64,000 nt of DNA from the NCBI RefSeq assembly GCF_001422725.1, contig NZ_LMMA01000023.1:89593-153592 (forward strand), read 5' to 3'. The notes below the pieces were generated by a model. The model had not been told where the DNA came from. It saw nothing but the letters and a program-made list of their open reading frames with translations, and searched no databases. This DNA comes from Flavobacterium sp. Leaf82. GTDB lineage: Bacteria > Bacteroidota > Bacteroidia > Flavobacteriales > Flavobacteriaceae. A program made the position numbers and the translations under genes. Positions within the stretch are counted from its first letter, which is position 1. Every line of letters starts with the position of its first letter. Below, one piece after another: positions 7,271-17,700 of this stretch.

Positions 7271-9916
7271 TTGCATACAAACTTATTTAATATCGTTTTA
7301 TTATCATTTTTCCTAACATTAGGATGTGGTAATTTATATTCGCAAGAGATAAAAAACAAAAAAAAGCCGTTATCAACTGTAAAACAATCAGATAAACCTG
7401 AAATTACAGTTGCAGATACTATAAAACTTGACACTGTTAGGACAAAAAAGACTTTTCTTGATGCGCCAACAAAATACAAAGCCAAGGATTACGCAAGGTA
7501 TGACAAGAAAACAAATACCCTTACTTTATATAATGAAGCGGAATTATATTATAAAGATGTCGAGCTAAAATCAGGTATTATTGTACTTAATACGGAAAAA
7601 GATGAAGTTTATGCAGGAAGAATTAAAGATTCTGCCGGCGTTTTAATACAATATCCCAACTTTAAGCAAGGTGCAAGTGAAGTTCAGCCTGATTCTATTC
7701 GTTTTAATTTTAAAACTAAAAAGGCATTAATTTATAATTCAAGAACTGAACAGGGAGAATTTAAAATTAAAGCTGCAGTTACTAAAAAAGAAAATGATTC
7801 GGTTTACTTCTTAAAAGGAGCCATTTTTACCACTTCAAAAGATATTGATAACCCTGAATATTATTTCCAGACGAATAAAGTAAAATTTATTCCCGGTAAA
7901 AAAGTAATTACAGGTTTGACCAATATGGTTATTGCAGATGTTCCTACTCCACTGGCTTTGCCTTTTGCTTATTTCCCTATGAGTCAGGAAAAAAGTGTTT
8001 CTGGTATTATCATTCCAAGTTATAACGACTCTAATACACGAGGTTTCTCTTTGCAGAATATGGGGTATTATTTTGCCTTAAGCGAAAATTATGATTTGAC
8101 GGTTTTAGGAGATTACTATACTAATGGTAGTTACGCCATGCGTTTTGAATCTGCTTATGCAGAGCGGTATAAATACAGAGGAAACATTAATGTACGTTTT
8201 GAAAACCTGATTAATAGTGAGCGTGGCTATCCGGATTACAGCAAACAAAGCATTTACAACATTCAGTGGTCGCATGCAAAAGACACAAAATCGAATCCAA
8301 ATTCAAGCTTTTCTGCCTCTGTGAATATGGGTAGTAGTAAATACTTTAAAAGATCGATCAATCAGGCAAACGTAGGTTCGAATTTAAATAATACATTAAA
8401 TTCATCGATCTCTTACAACAAAACATTTAATACAATACCACAAGCGCGTTTCTCATTGACCGCAACACATTCGCAAAATACGCAAACAGAACAAATTCAG
8501 ATGACATTGCCGGCTTTACAAGCCAGTGTAGATCGTGTATATCCTTTTGTTGGAAAAGATGGCGTTAAAAAAGGTCTTATCAAAAACATCAATTTACAAT
8601 ATAACTTAAGTGGTAAAAACAATTTTAATACCACAGATTCCTTGTTTTTTAAACCTCAAATGTTTAGAGATGCACAAATAGGTATGCAACACAGTATTCC
8701 TATTAGTACCAATTTTAAAGTATTTAAATATTTTAGTGCAGGAGCATCTACCAATTATCAGGAAACCTGGGTTACAAAAACTATAGATAAAAATTATGAT
8801 TTCGATCAAAGTAAAGTAATCGATAAAACAGTAAATGGTTTTGACGCTTACAGAACTTATAATTTCAGTACAAACTTAGGAACAACAATTTACGGTACCT
8901 TTAATTTTGGCAGTGACAAAAAAATCCAATCCATTCGTCACGTCATGAGACCAACCGTTACTTATTCTTACACACCAAGTTTCGATCAATATTATAACAA
9001 TTATACGGTTGATGCTTCCGGAAGAATTTCTACGTATTCGAGATTTGACGGCGGTATATTTGGAGCTCCCGGAAAAAGCAATTCAAACATTGTATCCTTC
9101 GCTTTAAGCAATACTTTTGAAGCTAAAGTAAGAGACAGTGACAGTACAAAAACAGAACCTAAAAAGATAATGCTGCTGAACAATTTAAACTTCAGTACAA
9201 GTTATAATTTTAATGCTGACGGAAAAGAAACTTTAGCGTGGCAACCTGTTCTTGTAAGTGGTGGAACTCAGCTTTTTGACAATAAAATGAATGTGAATTT
9301 TGGAGCTACATTAGATCCATATGCAATCGATAACGGAGGCGCAAGAATCGATACTTACAATATTGATAATGGCGGAAGTTTGTTTAGAATGACAAGTGCT
9401 AACGTTACCTTAAACTATTCGTTCTCGAACAAAGGAACTGAAAAAGACGAAAACAAGCAAAGTGAGCGGAATGGTGGTCGTAAGGATGATTTATTTGGTA
9501 CCAATACGGATTTAAATGACAGCAGAAACAGTCAATTTGCAAATGAAAAAGATGATGACAAAGATGTTATAACTGAATTTTTTAATTCTAAAATTCCGTG
9601 GGACATGACCATGGCTTATTCATTGACTTATTCGAATGTAAATCGTGAAAATAAAATTACAGGTAATTCTATAATGATTTCGGCCAATATGGATATTACC
9701 CCTAAATGGAAAGGCGGAGTTTCGACCGGTTACGATTTTGTTCAAAAAGGGGTTACTTTTACCCAATTTCGTTTCGAAAGGGATTTATTAAGCTGGAGAA
9801 TGGCTTTTAACTGGTCTCCTCTGGGTGTAAACTCAAACTGGAATTTCTTTATTGGAATTAAATCCGGAATGCTTAGTGACATCAAATGGAACAAACGAAG
9901 TACTTCTAACCGATAA
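7271..9916 (+). CDS. lptD: LptD/OstA-like outer-membrane LPS-assembly protein
   Basis: About 881 residues from the TTG at 7271. Longer in-frame starts (TTG 7187, 7220) overlap or precede the promoter box, while 7271 directly precedes a signal peptide (HTNLFNIVLLSFFLTLGCG...YSQ). An OstA-like periplasmic domain (TLTLYNEAELYYKD, EVYAGRI) is followed by a long beta-barrel with alternating aromatic strands, ending in a short strand (IKSGMLSDIKW). This is the Bacteroidota form of LptD, which inserts lipopolysaccharide into the outer leaflet. A low-complexity acidic loop rich in Asn, Lys and Asp lies near residue 745. It is divergent from the amidase. Confidence 0.85.
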   Translation: MHTNLFNIVLLSFFLTLGCGNLYSQEIKNKKKPLSTVKQSDKPEITVADTIKLDTVRTKKTFLDAPTKYKAKDYARYDKKTNTLTLYNEAELYYKDVELKSGIIVLNTEKDEVYAGRIKDSAGVLIQYPNFKQGASEVQPDSIRFNFKTKKALIYNSRTEQGEFKIKAAVTKKENDSVYFLKGAIFTTSKDIDNPEYYFQTNKVKFIPGKKVITGLTNMVIADVPTPLALPFAYFPMSQEKSVSGIIIPSYNDSNTRGFSLQNMGYYFALSENYDLTVLGDYYTNGSYAMRFESAYAERYKYRGNINVRFENLINSERGYPDYSKQSIYNIQWSHAKDTKSNPNSSFSASVNMGSSKYFKRSINQANVGSNLNNTLNSSISYNKTFNTIPQARFSLTATHSQNTQTEQIQMTLPALQASVDRVYPFVGKDGVKKGLIKNINLQYNLSGKNNFNTTDSLFFKPQMFRDAQIGMQHSIPISTNFKVFKYFSAGASTNYQETWVTKTIDKNYDFDQSKVIDKTVNGFDAYRTYNFSTNLGTTIYGTFNFGSDKKIQSIRHVMRPTVTYSYTPSFDQYYNNYTVDASGRISTYSRFDGGIFGAPGKSNSNIVSFALSNTFEAKVRDSDSTKTEPKKIMLLNNLNFSTSYNFNADGKETLAWQPVLVSGGTQLFDNKMNVNFGATLDPYAIDNGGARIDTYNIDNGGSLFRMTSANVTLNYSFSNKGTEKDENKQSERNGGRKDDLFGTNTDLNDSRNSQFANEKDDDKDVITEFFNSKIPWDMTMAYSLTYSNVNRENKITGNSIMISANMDITPKWKGGVSTGYDFVQKGVTFTQFRFERDLLSWRMAFNWSPLGVNSNWNFFIGIKSGMLSDIKWNKRSTSNR

Positions 9917-9942
9917 TTCACATATCATTTAAACATACTATT

Positions 9943-9995
9943 TTAGGTATTATGAAATTAGGTTTAAAATTTAATCTTAATTTCATAATGCCTAA
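9943..9995 (+). terminator. Long hairpin after lptD
   Basis: An 18-bp stem (TTAGGTATTATGAAATTA with its complement, one wobble pair) around a 17-base loop, 26 bp after the lptD stop and 43 bp before ridA. It is A/T-rich with no pronounced U tract, so it may be a weak terminator or a stabilising hairpin. Confidence 0.5.
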
Positions 9996-10038
9996 TAATT
10001 TATAATTCTTCAATTTAGTCCTTTAAATAACTATTATT

Positions 10039-10419
10039 ATGAAAAAGATCATTTTTACAGAGAAAGCACCAGCTCCAATTGGACCTTATAATCAGGCGGT
10101 ATTATCAGGAAACACACTTTATGCTTCTGGTCAGATTGCAATAAATCCAGCTTCGGGAGAGCTTGTTACAGAAAACATCAATGATGAAACAAAGCAGGTA
10201 ATGGAAAACATTGCTGCAATTTTAGAAGCTGCAGACATGACTTTTGAAAACGTAGTTAAAGCTACTATCTTCATTATGGATATGAATAATTTTGCTGCAA
10301 TAAACACTATTTACGGTTCTTATTTTAATGAAAAAACTGCTCCGGCACGCGAAACCGTGCAAGTGGCATGTTTACCTAAAAACGTAAATGTCGAAATTTC
10401 TATAATTGCTGTACAATAG
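10039..10419 (+). CDS. ridA: RidA family reactive intermediate deaminase
   Basis: 126 residues, the standard YjgF/YER057c/UK114 length. It begins MKKIIFTEKAPAPIGPYNQA and has the family signature ARETVQVACLPKNVNVEI near the C-terminus. The substrate-carboxylate Arg is in PARETVQV and the terminal Glu in VEISIIAV. RidA hydrolyses reactive enamine/imine intermediates from PLP enzymes in the cytoplasm. Its 3' end overlaps the convergent methylglyoxal-synthase-like gene by 20 bp. Confidence 0.93.
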   Translation: MKKIIFTEKAPAPIGPYNQAVLSGNTLYASGQIAINPASGELVTENINDETKQVMENIAAILEAADMTFENVVKATIFIMDMNNFAAINTIYGSYFNEKTAPARETVQVACLPKNVNVEISIIAVQ

Positions 10420-10783
10420 CATTCAACATTAATTGTGCCGTTGCTTCGTTAGTCGCCAACGGCACATTATGAACATCACAAATCCTGAGCAGCATATTCA
10501 CATCTACTTCGTGGGCATGGTTTGCTAAAGGATCTTTAAAGAAAAAGACAGCATTAATTCTTCCTTCTGCCACTTTTGAAGCAATCTGAGCATCACCTCC
10601 CATACTGCAAGGCAACATCTTTTTTATTTTAAATCCTGATTTTTCTGCATTTCTTCCCAATAATCCGGTAGCTATAAGTTTTACCCTTTCATGTTTTAAT
10701 GTAAGTCCGTTTTTTATAAGAAACTGAATCATATCTGCTTTTTTATTATCGTGTGCAATAATTGCAATTGTATGTTTTTTCAT
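10400..10783 (-). CDS. Methylglyoxal-synthase-like protein with altered phosphate-binding site
   Basis: 127 residues, clearly homologous to the neighbouring mgsA (shared AIIAHD, MGGDAQIA, FFFKDPL, HAHEVD, VPLATNEA). The catalytic Asp64 in GGD and the His/Asp in HAHEVD remain. However, the phosphate loop ATGTTG of true MgsA reads ATGLLG (Leu41, Leu42) and LSGPMGGD reads LPCSMGGD, so the Thr, Ser and Gly groups that hold the phosphate of dihydroxyacetone phosphate are gone. It may act on a non-phosphorylated ligand or be regulatory. A terminator separates it from mgsA, and its 3' end overlaps ridA by 20 bp. Confidence 0.8.
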   Translation of the reverse strand: MKKHTIAIIAHDNKKADMIQFLIKNGLTLKHERVKLIATGLLGRNAEKSGFKIKKMLPCSMGGDAQIASKVAEGRINAVFFFKDPLANHAHEVDVNMLLRICDVHNVPLATNEATAQLMLNAIVQQL

Positions 10784-10908
10784 AATTTAACAATAAATTT
10801 ATTATCAAAATTACACTAAAAAAACAAGCTTACACCATTAAAACAATGATTAACAGAGTAAGAGAGTTAAAAACCAAGGACTACAACATCTATCTTGTCT
10901 TAAACAAA

Positions 10909-10937
10909 AAAACCGCTTCAATAAATGAAACGGTTTT
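10909..10937 (-). terminator. Terminator after mgsA
   Basis: An 11-base stem with one mismatch (AAAACCGCTTC against GAAACGGTTTT) around a 7-base loop. On the minus strand it is followed by a T-rich tract and lies 25 bp beyond the mgsA stop. It isolates the diverged paralogue transcriptionally. Confidence 0.65.
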
Positions 10938-10961
10938 AAATATTAGATAATATGTAATTTT

Positions 10962-11336
10962 CTACAATTGCAATGCGATGGCATTAAGTAATAGCTGAGC
11001 AGAAGCTTCGTTTGTTGCAAGAGGCACATTATGCACGTCACAAACACGAATAAGCATGTTAATATCGACTTCATGAGCGTGGCTGGCAAGTGGATCTTTA
11101 AAAAAGAAAACCATCTGCGTTTTGCCTTCGGCTACACGAGCAGCAATCTGCGCATCACCTCCCATTGGTCCTGAAAGCTTTCTTTTTACCTTAAATCCAG
11201 CGTTTACAGCTTTACTTCCGGTAGTTCCTGTTGCGATTAATTTAATGTTTTCCTGAAGAAGAAGGGTTTTGTTTTTATTTAAAAACTGAACCATATCTGC
11301 TTTCTTTCCATCGTGAGCTATAATAGCAATTTCCAT
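10962..11336 (-). CDS. mgsA: Methylglyoxal synthase
   Basis: 124 residues, somewhat shorter than the enterobacterial enzyme. It converts dihydroxyacetone phosphate to methylglyoxal and phosphate in the cytoplasm. The phosphate-binding Thr36, Thr38 and Thr39 (ATGTTG), Ser55-Gly56 (LSGPMGGD) and catalytic Asp61 are all present, as are the histidine and aspartate of HAHEVD. It starts 12 bp after the sugar-kinase stop and ends at a hairpin terminator, so kinase and mgsA form an operon. Near gap and pfkA, it fits a bypass for triose-phosphate overflow. Confidence 0.9.
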   Translation of the reverse strand: MEIAIIAHDGKKADMVQFLNKNKTLLLQENIKLIATGTTGSKAVNAGFKVKRKLSGPMGGDAQIAARVAEGKTQMVFFFKDPLASHAHEVDINMLIRVCDVHNVPLATNEASAQLLLNAIALQL

Positions 11337-11348
11337 ATGTTACTTTTA

Positions 11349-12200
11349 TTATTGATTAGCAACATGATAAGCTATCAATCCATCAATAGGTCTTCTTAAA
11401 ACATTACCCAATTGAAGTTCGTACTTATCAAACGTTTCCTGTAATTCGTCTTTCAGGTAAAAAGCAATTGAACCAACAAAATGAACCGGAATTTCTTTAC
11501 AGTTATCATACTGTTTGATGTAGTTTTTTACAAAAGATTTCATTCCTTTAAAAATGATTTTTCTGCAAAACTCAGTGTCTTTATGTTTGATTAGAAACTT
11601 TGCAAAAGTTGCTAAATAAGCATTTGGATTTGGTTCTTTGTATAATTTATTTTTGATAAAATCAGGATCTAAATCATATTCTTTTTCAAATTCAACTGCC
11701 AATTCTTTTGGCATTTTATTGAAATAATATTTTCTGATTAATTCTTTTCCAAAAACATTTCCACTACAATCATCCATGGCAATATACCCTAATGACTGAA
11801 CTTTTTGATGCAATAATTTTCCATCAAAATAACTACAGTTAGAACCTGTTCCTAAAATACTTACGATTGCCTCTTCTCCTTTTGGAGTTGTTGCATAAAC
11901 CGCTGCATAGGTATCTTCATGAACTTCTACTATAGCGTTGCTAAAATATTCCTGAAATATTTGAGAAAGTGAAGTTTGCATTCTCTCCGTTCCACAACCT
12001 GCTCCGTAAAAGAACAAATGAGTGGCATTTTTTTTATTTTGCAGAATATCAAAACGGTCGTTTAATCTTGAAATAATTTCAGGACCGTCAAGAATTTCAG
12101 GATTTAATCCTAAAGTTTGTGTGGTGAATAATACTTTTCCATTATCATCAATTGCAATCCAATCGGCTTTAGTAGATCCACTATCAACTATTAATTTCAT
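11349..12200 (-). CDS. BadF/BadG-type ATPase, probable N-acetylglucosamine-type kinase
   Basis: 283 residues with the ASKHA fold: phosphate-1 motif VDSGSTKADW at the N-terminus and adenosine/phosphate-2 motif SILGTGSNCSYFDG near residue 115. The second half has SLGYIAMDDCSGNVFGKELI and FVGSIAFYL. This resembles the Bacteroidota group annotated as N-acetylglucosamine or N-acetylmuramic-acid kinase. It would phosphorylate an amino sugar released from glycans or recycled from peptidoglycan. It lies between the gap gene and mgsA and could supply substrate for the distant nagB in this window, but the exact substrate is not decided by the sequence. Confidence 0.75.
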   Translation of the reverse strand: MKLIVDSGSTKADWIAIDDNGKVLFTTQTLGLNPEILDGPEIISRLNDRFDILQNKKNATHLFFYGAGCGTERMQTSLSQIFQEYFSNAIVEVHEDTYAAVYATTPKGEEAIVSILGTGSNCSYFDGKLLHQKVQSLGYIAMDDCSGNVFGKELIRKYYFNKMPKELAVEFEKEYDLDPDFIKNKLYKEPNPNAYLATFAKFLIKHKDTEFCRKIIFKGMKSFVKNYIKQYDNCKEIPVHFVGSIAFYLKDELQETFDKYELQLGNVLRRPIDGLIAYHVANQ

Positions 12201-12240
12201 TTTATTTAGTTTTTGGATTAGTTTTCTTTAACTAAATAAA
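12201..12240. promoter_or_regulatory. Inverted repeat in the leader of the sugar-kinase gene
   Basis: TTTATTTAGTT (12201-12211) and its exact complement AACTAAATAAA (12230-12240) flank an 18-base loop. The hairpin touches the ATG at 12200, so it may shield the initiation site or serve as an operator. Confidence 0.35.
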
Positions 12241-12281
12241 AAGTGTGTTTTTTACATTAATTAAAGGCATAACAAAATAAG

Positions 12282-12313
12282 AAAATCCCGTTACTTTGAA
12301 ATAACGGGATTTT
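12282..12313 (-). terminator. Terminator after gap
   Basis: A perfect 12-bp stem (AAAATCCCGTTA / TAACGGGATTTT) with an 8-base loop, 16 bp beyond the gap stop. On the minus strand it ends in a short T run. It separates gap from the kinase-mgsA operon. Confidence 0.8.
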
Positions 12314-12329
12314 GCAAAAATATATAATA

Positions 12330-13358
<1,029 letters not shown>

Positions 13359-13423
13359 TTATTACACTAATTTAAAGTCTAATTTCCTCACAATAAACTT
13401 CTTTTCCTTTTTAAACTTTTATA

Positions 13424-14410
13424 TTATGTTGACATGATATCAGATACTCTCAACAACTCTCTATCAATTTCAGATTTCCCTTTAATTGCTTGTTCAAGAG
13501 GCGTTAAAGCAACTTTATCTGCCTGTAAACCTACCATATAATTTGACTTACCTTCTATCAAAGATTCGACAGCTTTTACACCTAAACGGCTTGCAAGAAC
13601 ACGATCAAAACAAGATGGCGAACCACCACGCTGCATGTGTCCTAATACAGATACCCTTACATCATACTCAGGTAAATTAGCCTCAACGTAATCTTTTAAT
13701 TCGAATACGTTTTTACCAATTTTATCACCTTCGGCAATAACAACTATACTTGATGATTTTCCTGAAGCTTTACTTTTTTGAAGAGAATCCAGTAATCTGT
13801 CCAGACCTAAATCTTCTTCAGGAATAAGAATTTCTTCTGCACCTGCGCCAATTCCGGCATTAAGAGCAATGTGTCCGGCATCTCTACCCATAACCTCTAC
13901 AAAGAAAAGACGATTATGTGAACTTGCCGTATCTCTAATTTTATCAATACAATCCACTACAGTATTCAAAGCAGTGTCATACCCTAAAGTATGGCTGGTA
14001 CCAAAAATATCATTATCGATTGTACCCGGAATTCCCATAACCGGGAAACCGTATTCTGAATTAAAAATCAATCCTCCGGTAAAACTTCCGTCACCACCTA
14101 TTACAACCAGAGCATCAACTCCTGCTTTTAATAGATTTTCGTGGGCTTTTTTTCTACCTTCCGGTGTTCTAAACTCAACTGAACGAGCAGATTTTAGGAT
14201 CGTTCCGCCTTTGTTTACAATATTATTTACGCTTCGAGGTCCCATTTCTTTGAAATCTCCTTCGATCATTCCCTGATACCCTCTATAAATTCCTATGCAT
14301 TCTATATTATGATAAGCACATGTTCGAACAACTGATCGTATTGCGGCATTCATTCCTGGTGAGTCTCCTCCCGATGTAAGAACACCAACTTTTTTTATTG
14401 TTTTTGGCAT
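13424..14410 (-). CDS. pfkA: ATP-dependent 6-phosphofructokinase
   Basis: 328 residues, close to the standard bacterial PfkA length. It carries GVLTSGGDSPGMNA at the N-terminus, GGDGSFTGG (the Gly after GGD supports ATP rather than pyrophosphate use), the catalytic PGTIDNDI and VEVMGRDAGHIAL. It phosphorylates fructose 6-phosphate at the committed step of glycolysis. Together with gap and mgsA it forms a glycolytic neighbourhood. The start at 14410 (MPKTIKKVGVLTSG) gives the expected N-terminus. Confidence 0.96.
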   Translation of the reverse strand: MPKTIKKVGVLTSGGDSPGMNAAIRSVVRTCAYHNIECIGIYRGYQGMIEGDFKEMGPRSVNNIVNKGGTILKSARSVEFRTPEGRKKAHENLLKAGVDALVVIGGDGSFTGGLIFNSEYGFPVMGIPGTIDNDIFGTSHTLGYDTALNTVVDCIDKIRDTASSHNRLFFVEVMGRDAGHIALNAGIGAGAEEILIPEEDLGLDRLLDSLQKSKASGKSSSIVVIAEGDKIGKNVFELKDYVEANLPEYDVRVSVLGHMQRGGSPSCFDRVLASRLGVKAVESLIEGKSNYMVGLQADKVALTPLEQAIKGKSEIDRELLRVSDIMST

Positions 14411-14718
14411 TATTTAAGTATTAAAGTGTAAAATTAGCAAACATTCACCACTTTTCGGGTTATGTTTATAATAAATTAATAAAATATGTTAAATTCAAAC
14501 GTTTTCGTTAATAAGTTTTTCGATAGTAAAAAATTCATTTAAAATAATAAAAGCCACTTATTTTAATTAAATCTTTAAAATTAACAATACATAAATGAAG
14601 TGTTATAAAAATCTATAACTTTAAATGTATCTGAAAATTTAATGAGCCGCTAAATTTAGCATAAAAAAACCATTCGCAGTAACGAATGGTTTTATATATA
14701 GTTTATTTTAACAATCTT
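14411..14718. other. Intergenic region without a gene (308 bp)
   Basis: Very A/T-rich sequence between pfkA and the TamB-like gene. Apart from the terminator at 14666-14693 I see no open frame, repeat-family copy or recognisable promoter box for pfkA. Confidence 0.6.
14666..14693 (-). terminator. Terminator after the TamB-like gene
   Basis: A perfect 11-bp stem (AAAACCATTCG / CGAATGGTTTT) with a 6-base loop, 26 bp past the stop codon, followed on the minus strand by a T-rich stretch. Confidence 0.8.
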
Positions 14719-17700
14719 TTAGAAATCATTGTCCGGAATCAGTCCCTCATTATTATTTTGAGGCGGTGGTTTTTTCTGTTCTTCTTTCTTCTCTGTTTTC
14801 TTTTTATTCTTTTCGGAATCTTTTTTATTAGAGAAATTAACGAAATCAGGATTTAGATTAGAATCCTGCAAATCATCCGGAGAGCTTTTTATGGCTTTCT
14901 CTAATTTATGGCTTTTAAATAGTTTGTTCACCAATTCGCTAAAAGTATCAAAATCTACCTCATACGAAATACCAACTCCTTGTGTATAACCAATTCCTTG
15001 TCCTATATAATTAATATCATTTTCTTTATTAAACAAACGCAGGTTCATAGATCCGTCTTCATTTACCCTGTATAATATTTCGATATCCCCAACAATTGCA
15101 GATTCGTTTACACCACCAACCGGAACTCCTAGTTTTCCGTTAATCGTGATTCTTTCATTTACTTGAGAAGTTATATTTGCCACAAACTGACCGTCAGCTT
15201 CCTGACCTAATCTTTTATCAGCAGAGATATAATTTAAATCAATATTGACTTTATCATTATCAGATTTTATGATTCCGCCTAATAAACTCGAAGCGGTTTC
15301 TGATAATGTTCCGGACAAATCGCCCTGACTAAATCCATCTGTACTCATAAACGAACCTGTAGACAATAAGTATAGCGCCTGTGTCTGGCGAATATCTTTA
15401 TCATCTAACTTATATTGTATCTCTGATTTAAGAACATTGCTGACTGATGGAAACTGAATATCAAAATTAGGTTCCGGACTCGTTAAATCTCCTCTTAATC
15501 CAATAACAACTTCTACCGGCACTTTTTTATTAAATGACGAAGTATTATCCAGCAACACAGCAGGATTTGCAGAGGTTTTATAAACCGCTTCAAGATTTAA
15601 CTGTGCTTTCATAGGGTTTCCTTCCCAAATAATAGATCCTCCTTTTTTAACAGAGAATTTTTTATCGATTAATCCACCGTATTTAAAGTTATAAGTTCCT
15701 TCGTATGCCTGGAAATCTCCCCACATATTAAATTTACCCAGCGTATTGATTTTAAACAACAATGATCCATATCCTTTTCCTTTCATACCGTGTCCGGAAT
15801 TTCTATCCAGAATCACTTCGACCTCGGCATCAGGCGTAATATCAAAATCGAACTCTAGTTCAAGACCATTATAATTTCTGGATTTTTCGACAATACCGTT
15901 GGCTAAATTATATTTCTCTTTTGGGGTCACAAAATGAATCCAACTGCTCTCTCCTACGCTTTGGGCGTTATTGATAGGAATCTTGACTTCTGTTCCTTTC
16001 TCAGATTTTGCATCTACCTTTATAAACAAACTTTCTGTTGGGCCTTTTATACTTGCGGTACCATTTATAAATGCGGTACCAAAATAAGCAGCATCTTCAC
16101 TATCTTTTGTATCCAGCGCCAATAATCGTTTTGACGTTATGGTTAGATCCAGCTTCCAGTCTCCAAAATTATGATGTTCAATACTACCGTTCAGCAATCC
16201 TTTTGTCTGGTATTTGGTATCTGTTAACTGATTATTTCTAAATAGAAACTTTTCGTCTGTTAAATCAATAACCGTTCGATCACTTAACTCATAATCTGTA
16301 TTAAGGTACGGAACTGTCATTCCGGCTTTTTCTACGTACAAACGTCCGTTTATTTCCGGTTTTTTCAGATTTCCTACAACTGCGGCATTTCCTGAAACAG
16401 ATCCTCTCACATTCGAGAGAACATCGCCTCCAACAGTTCCTAAAGTTGCCAGATTAAAACCTTCGAGCTTTAGATTTAAATCTAAGAAAGTCTCTTTATT
16501 CTCGATTGCAAAAGTTCCGTTTGCCCGGAACGATTCTGTAAAACCATTTTGAATAGAGGAATTTATCGTGAATTTCTTAAAACTTTCGTCTCCCGAAATA
16601 TCAAAATTCAAAGTTCCTAAATCAATTTTATTCAAATTAAGATGATCAATAGTAATGGCCGCTGTTGGCTGATAGACATTCTTATTCTGCTTATAATTGA
16701 TGCTTCCGTTCAGATTACCATTAAACACAAATTTAGAAGTCAAAGGTGTAATCTTATTGATATCAACATCTTCAAAATTCAGCACAATATCCTTATAATC
16801 GTTGCCCTTTATGACTCCGTTTAAATCAATTTTCTGATTTTCATGTGATAAAATGATGTTATCAATTGTAAAGTTTTTAAAATACTGATCAAATACAATC
16901 TGATTGTCTTCTTCTGAATTTTCATTTAAATACCATAAATAGTCTTTAAATTTCATTTCTGATTTCTTGATTCCAACAATATTATTTTTGTTTTTATCTA
17001 TGGTATGATACAAATCCAGATTAAAATAATCCTGGCCTTTTTCTCCACCTTTAAACTCAGATCGAACAAACAAGGTATCTTTTGATGTTACATTTATCAA
17101 ATTAAAATCTCGTATTTTATAATAAGGTGTTTTAATACTATCTAATTCGACATAAGCATTATAAAGCGGGTTTTTATTATCAATGCTAATTCGGATATTA
17201 TCAAAAGTATTTTTTGCCGCCGTAATTTTCTGTGATTTAAACCTAAATTTAAATTCCTGCAAATCAGAGTCAATTTTTCCACGTACGACAGTACTTGAAT
17301 CAACATTAATTTCCGGATAAAGCATTTCGACTACTTTATCATAAACATGAAAATTAAAACGCAAAAACTGACCTTTATTAACTTTATAAGGCTTGTAATT
17401 TGTATAAAGACTTCCTACAGAATTCATTACCAATTTTTCTAATTGGGCAAACTGAAATTTACCAACTATCTGGCCGTTTACAACATCTTTAGAATTAATG
17501 GTAATGGTGCGTAATTTATCAGCATCAAAATTTGAATTAACGGTTATTTCATCAAATGCATAAGTTGCTTTAGGATTTTGGTATACTGCATCTTTGATCG
17601 AAACAGTACCTTGCAGGTTCTCGATCGAGTTTCCGGTAACTTCAACAACTGCATCTCCTCTAAAACTGGAAATAGAATCATTTATGAATTTCAGCTTTCT

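Noticed and set aside
13424..14410. Pyrophosphate-dependent phosphofructokinase
   Set aside because: GGDGS and PGTIDND patterns are those of the ATP-dependent group.
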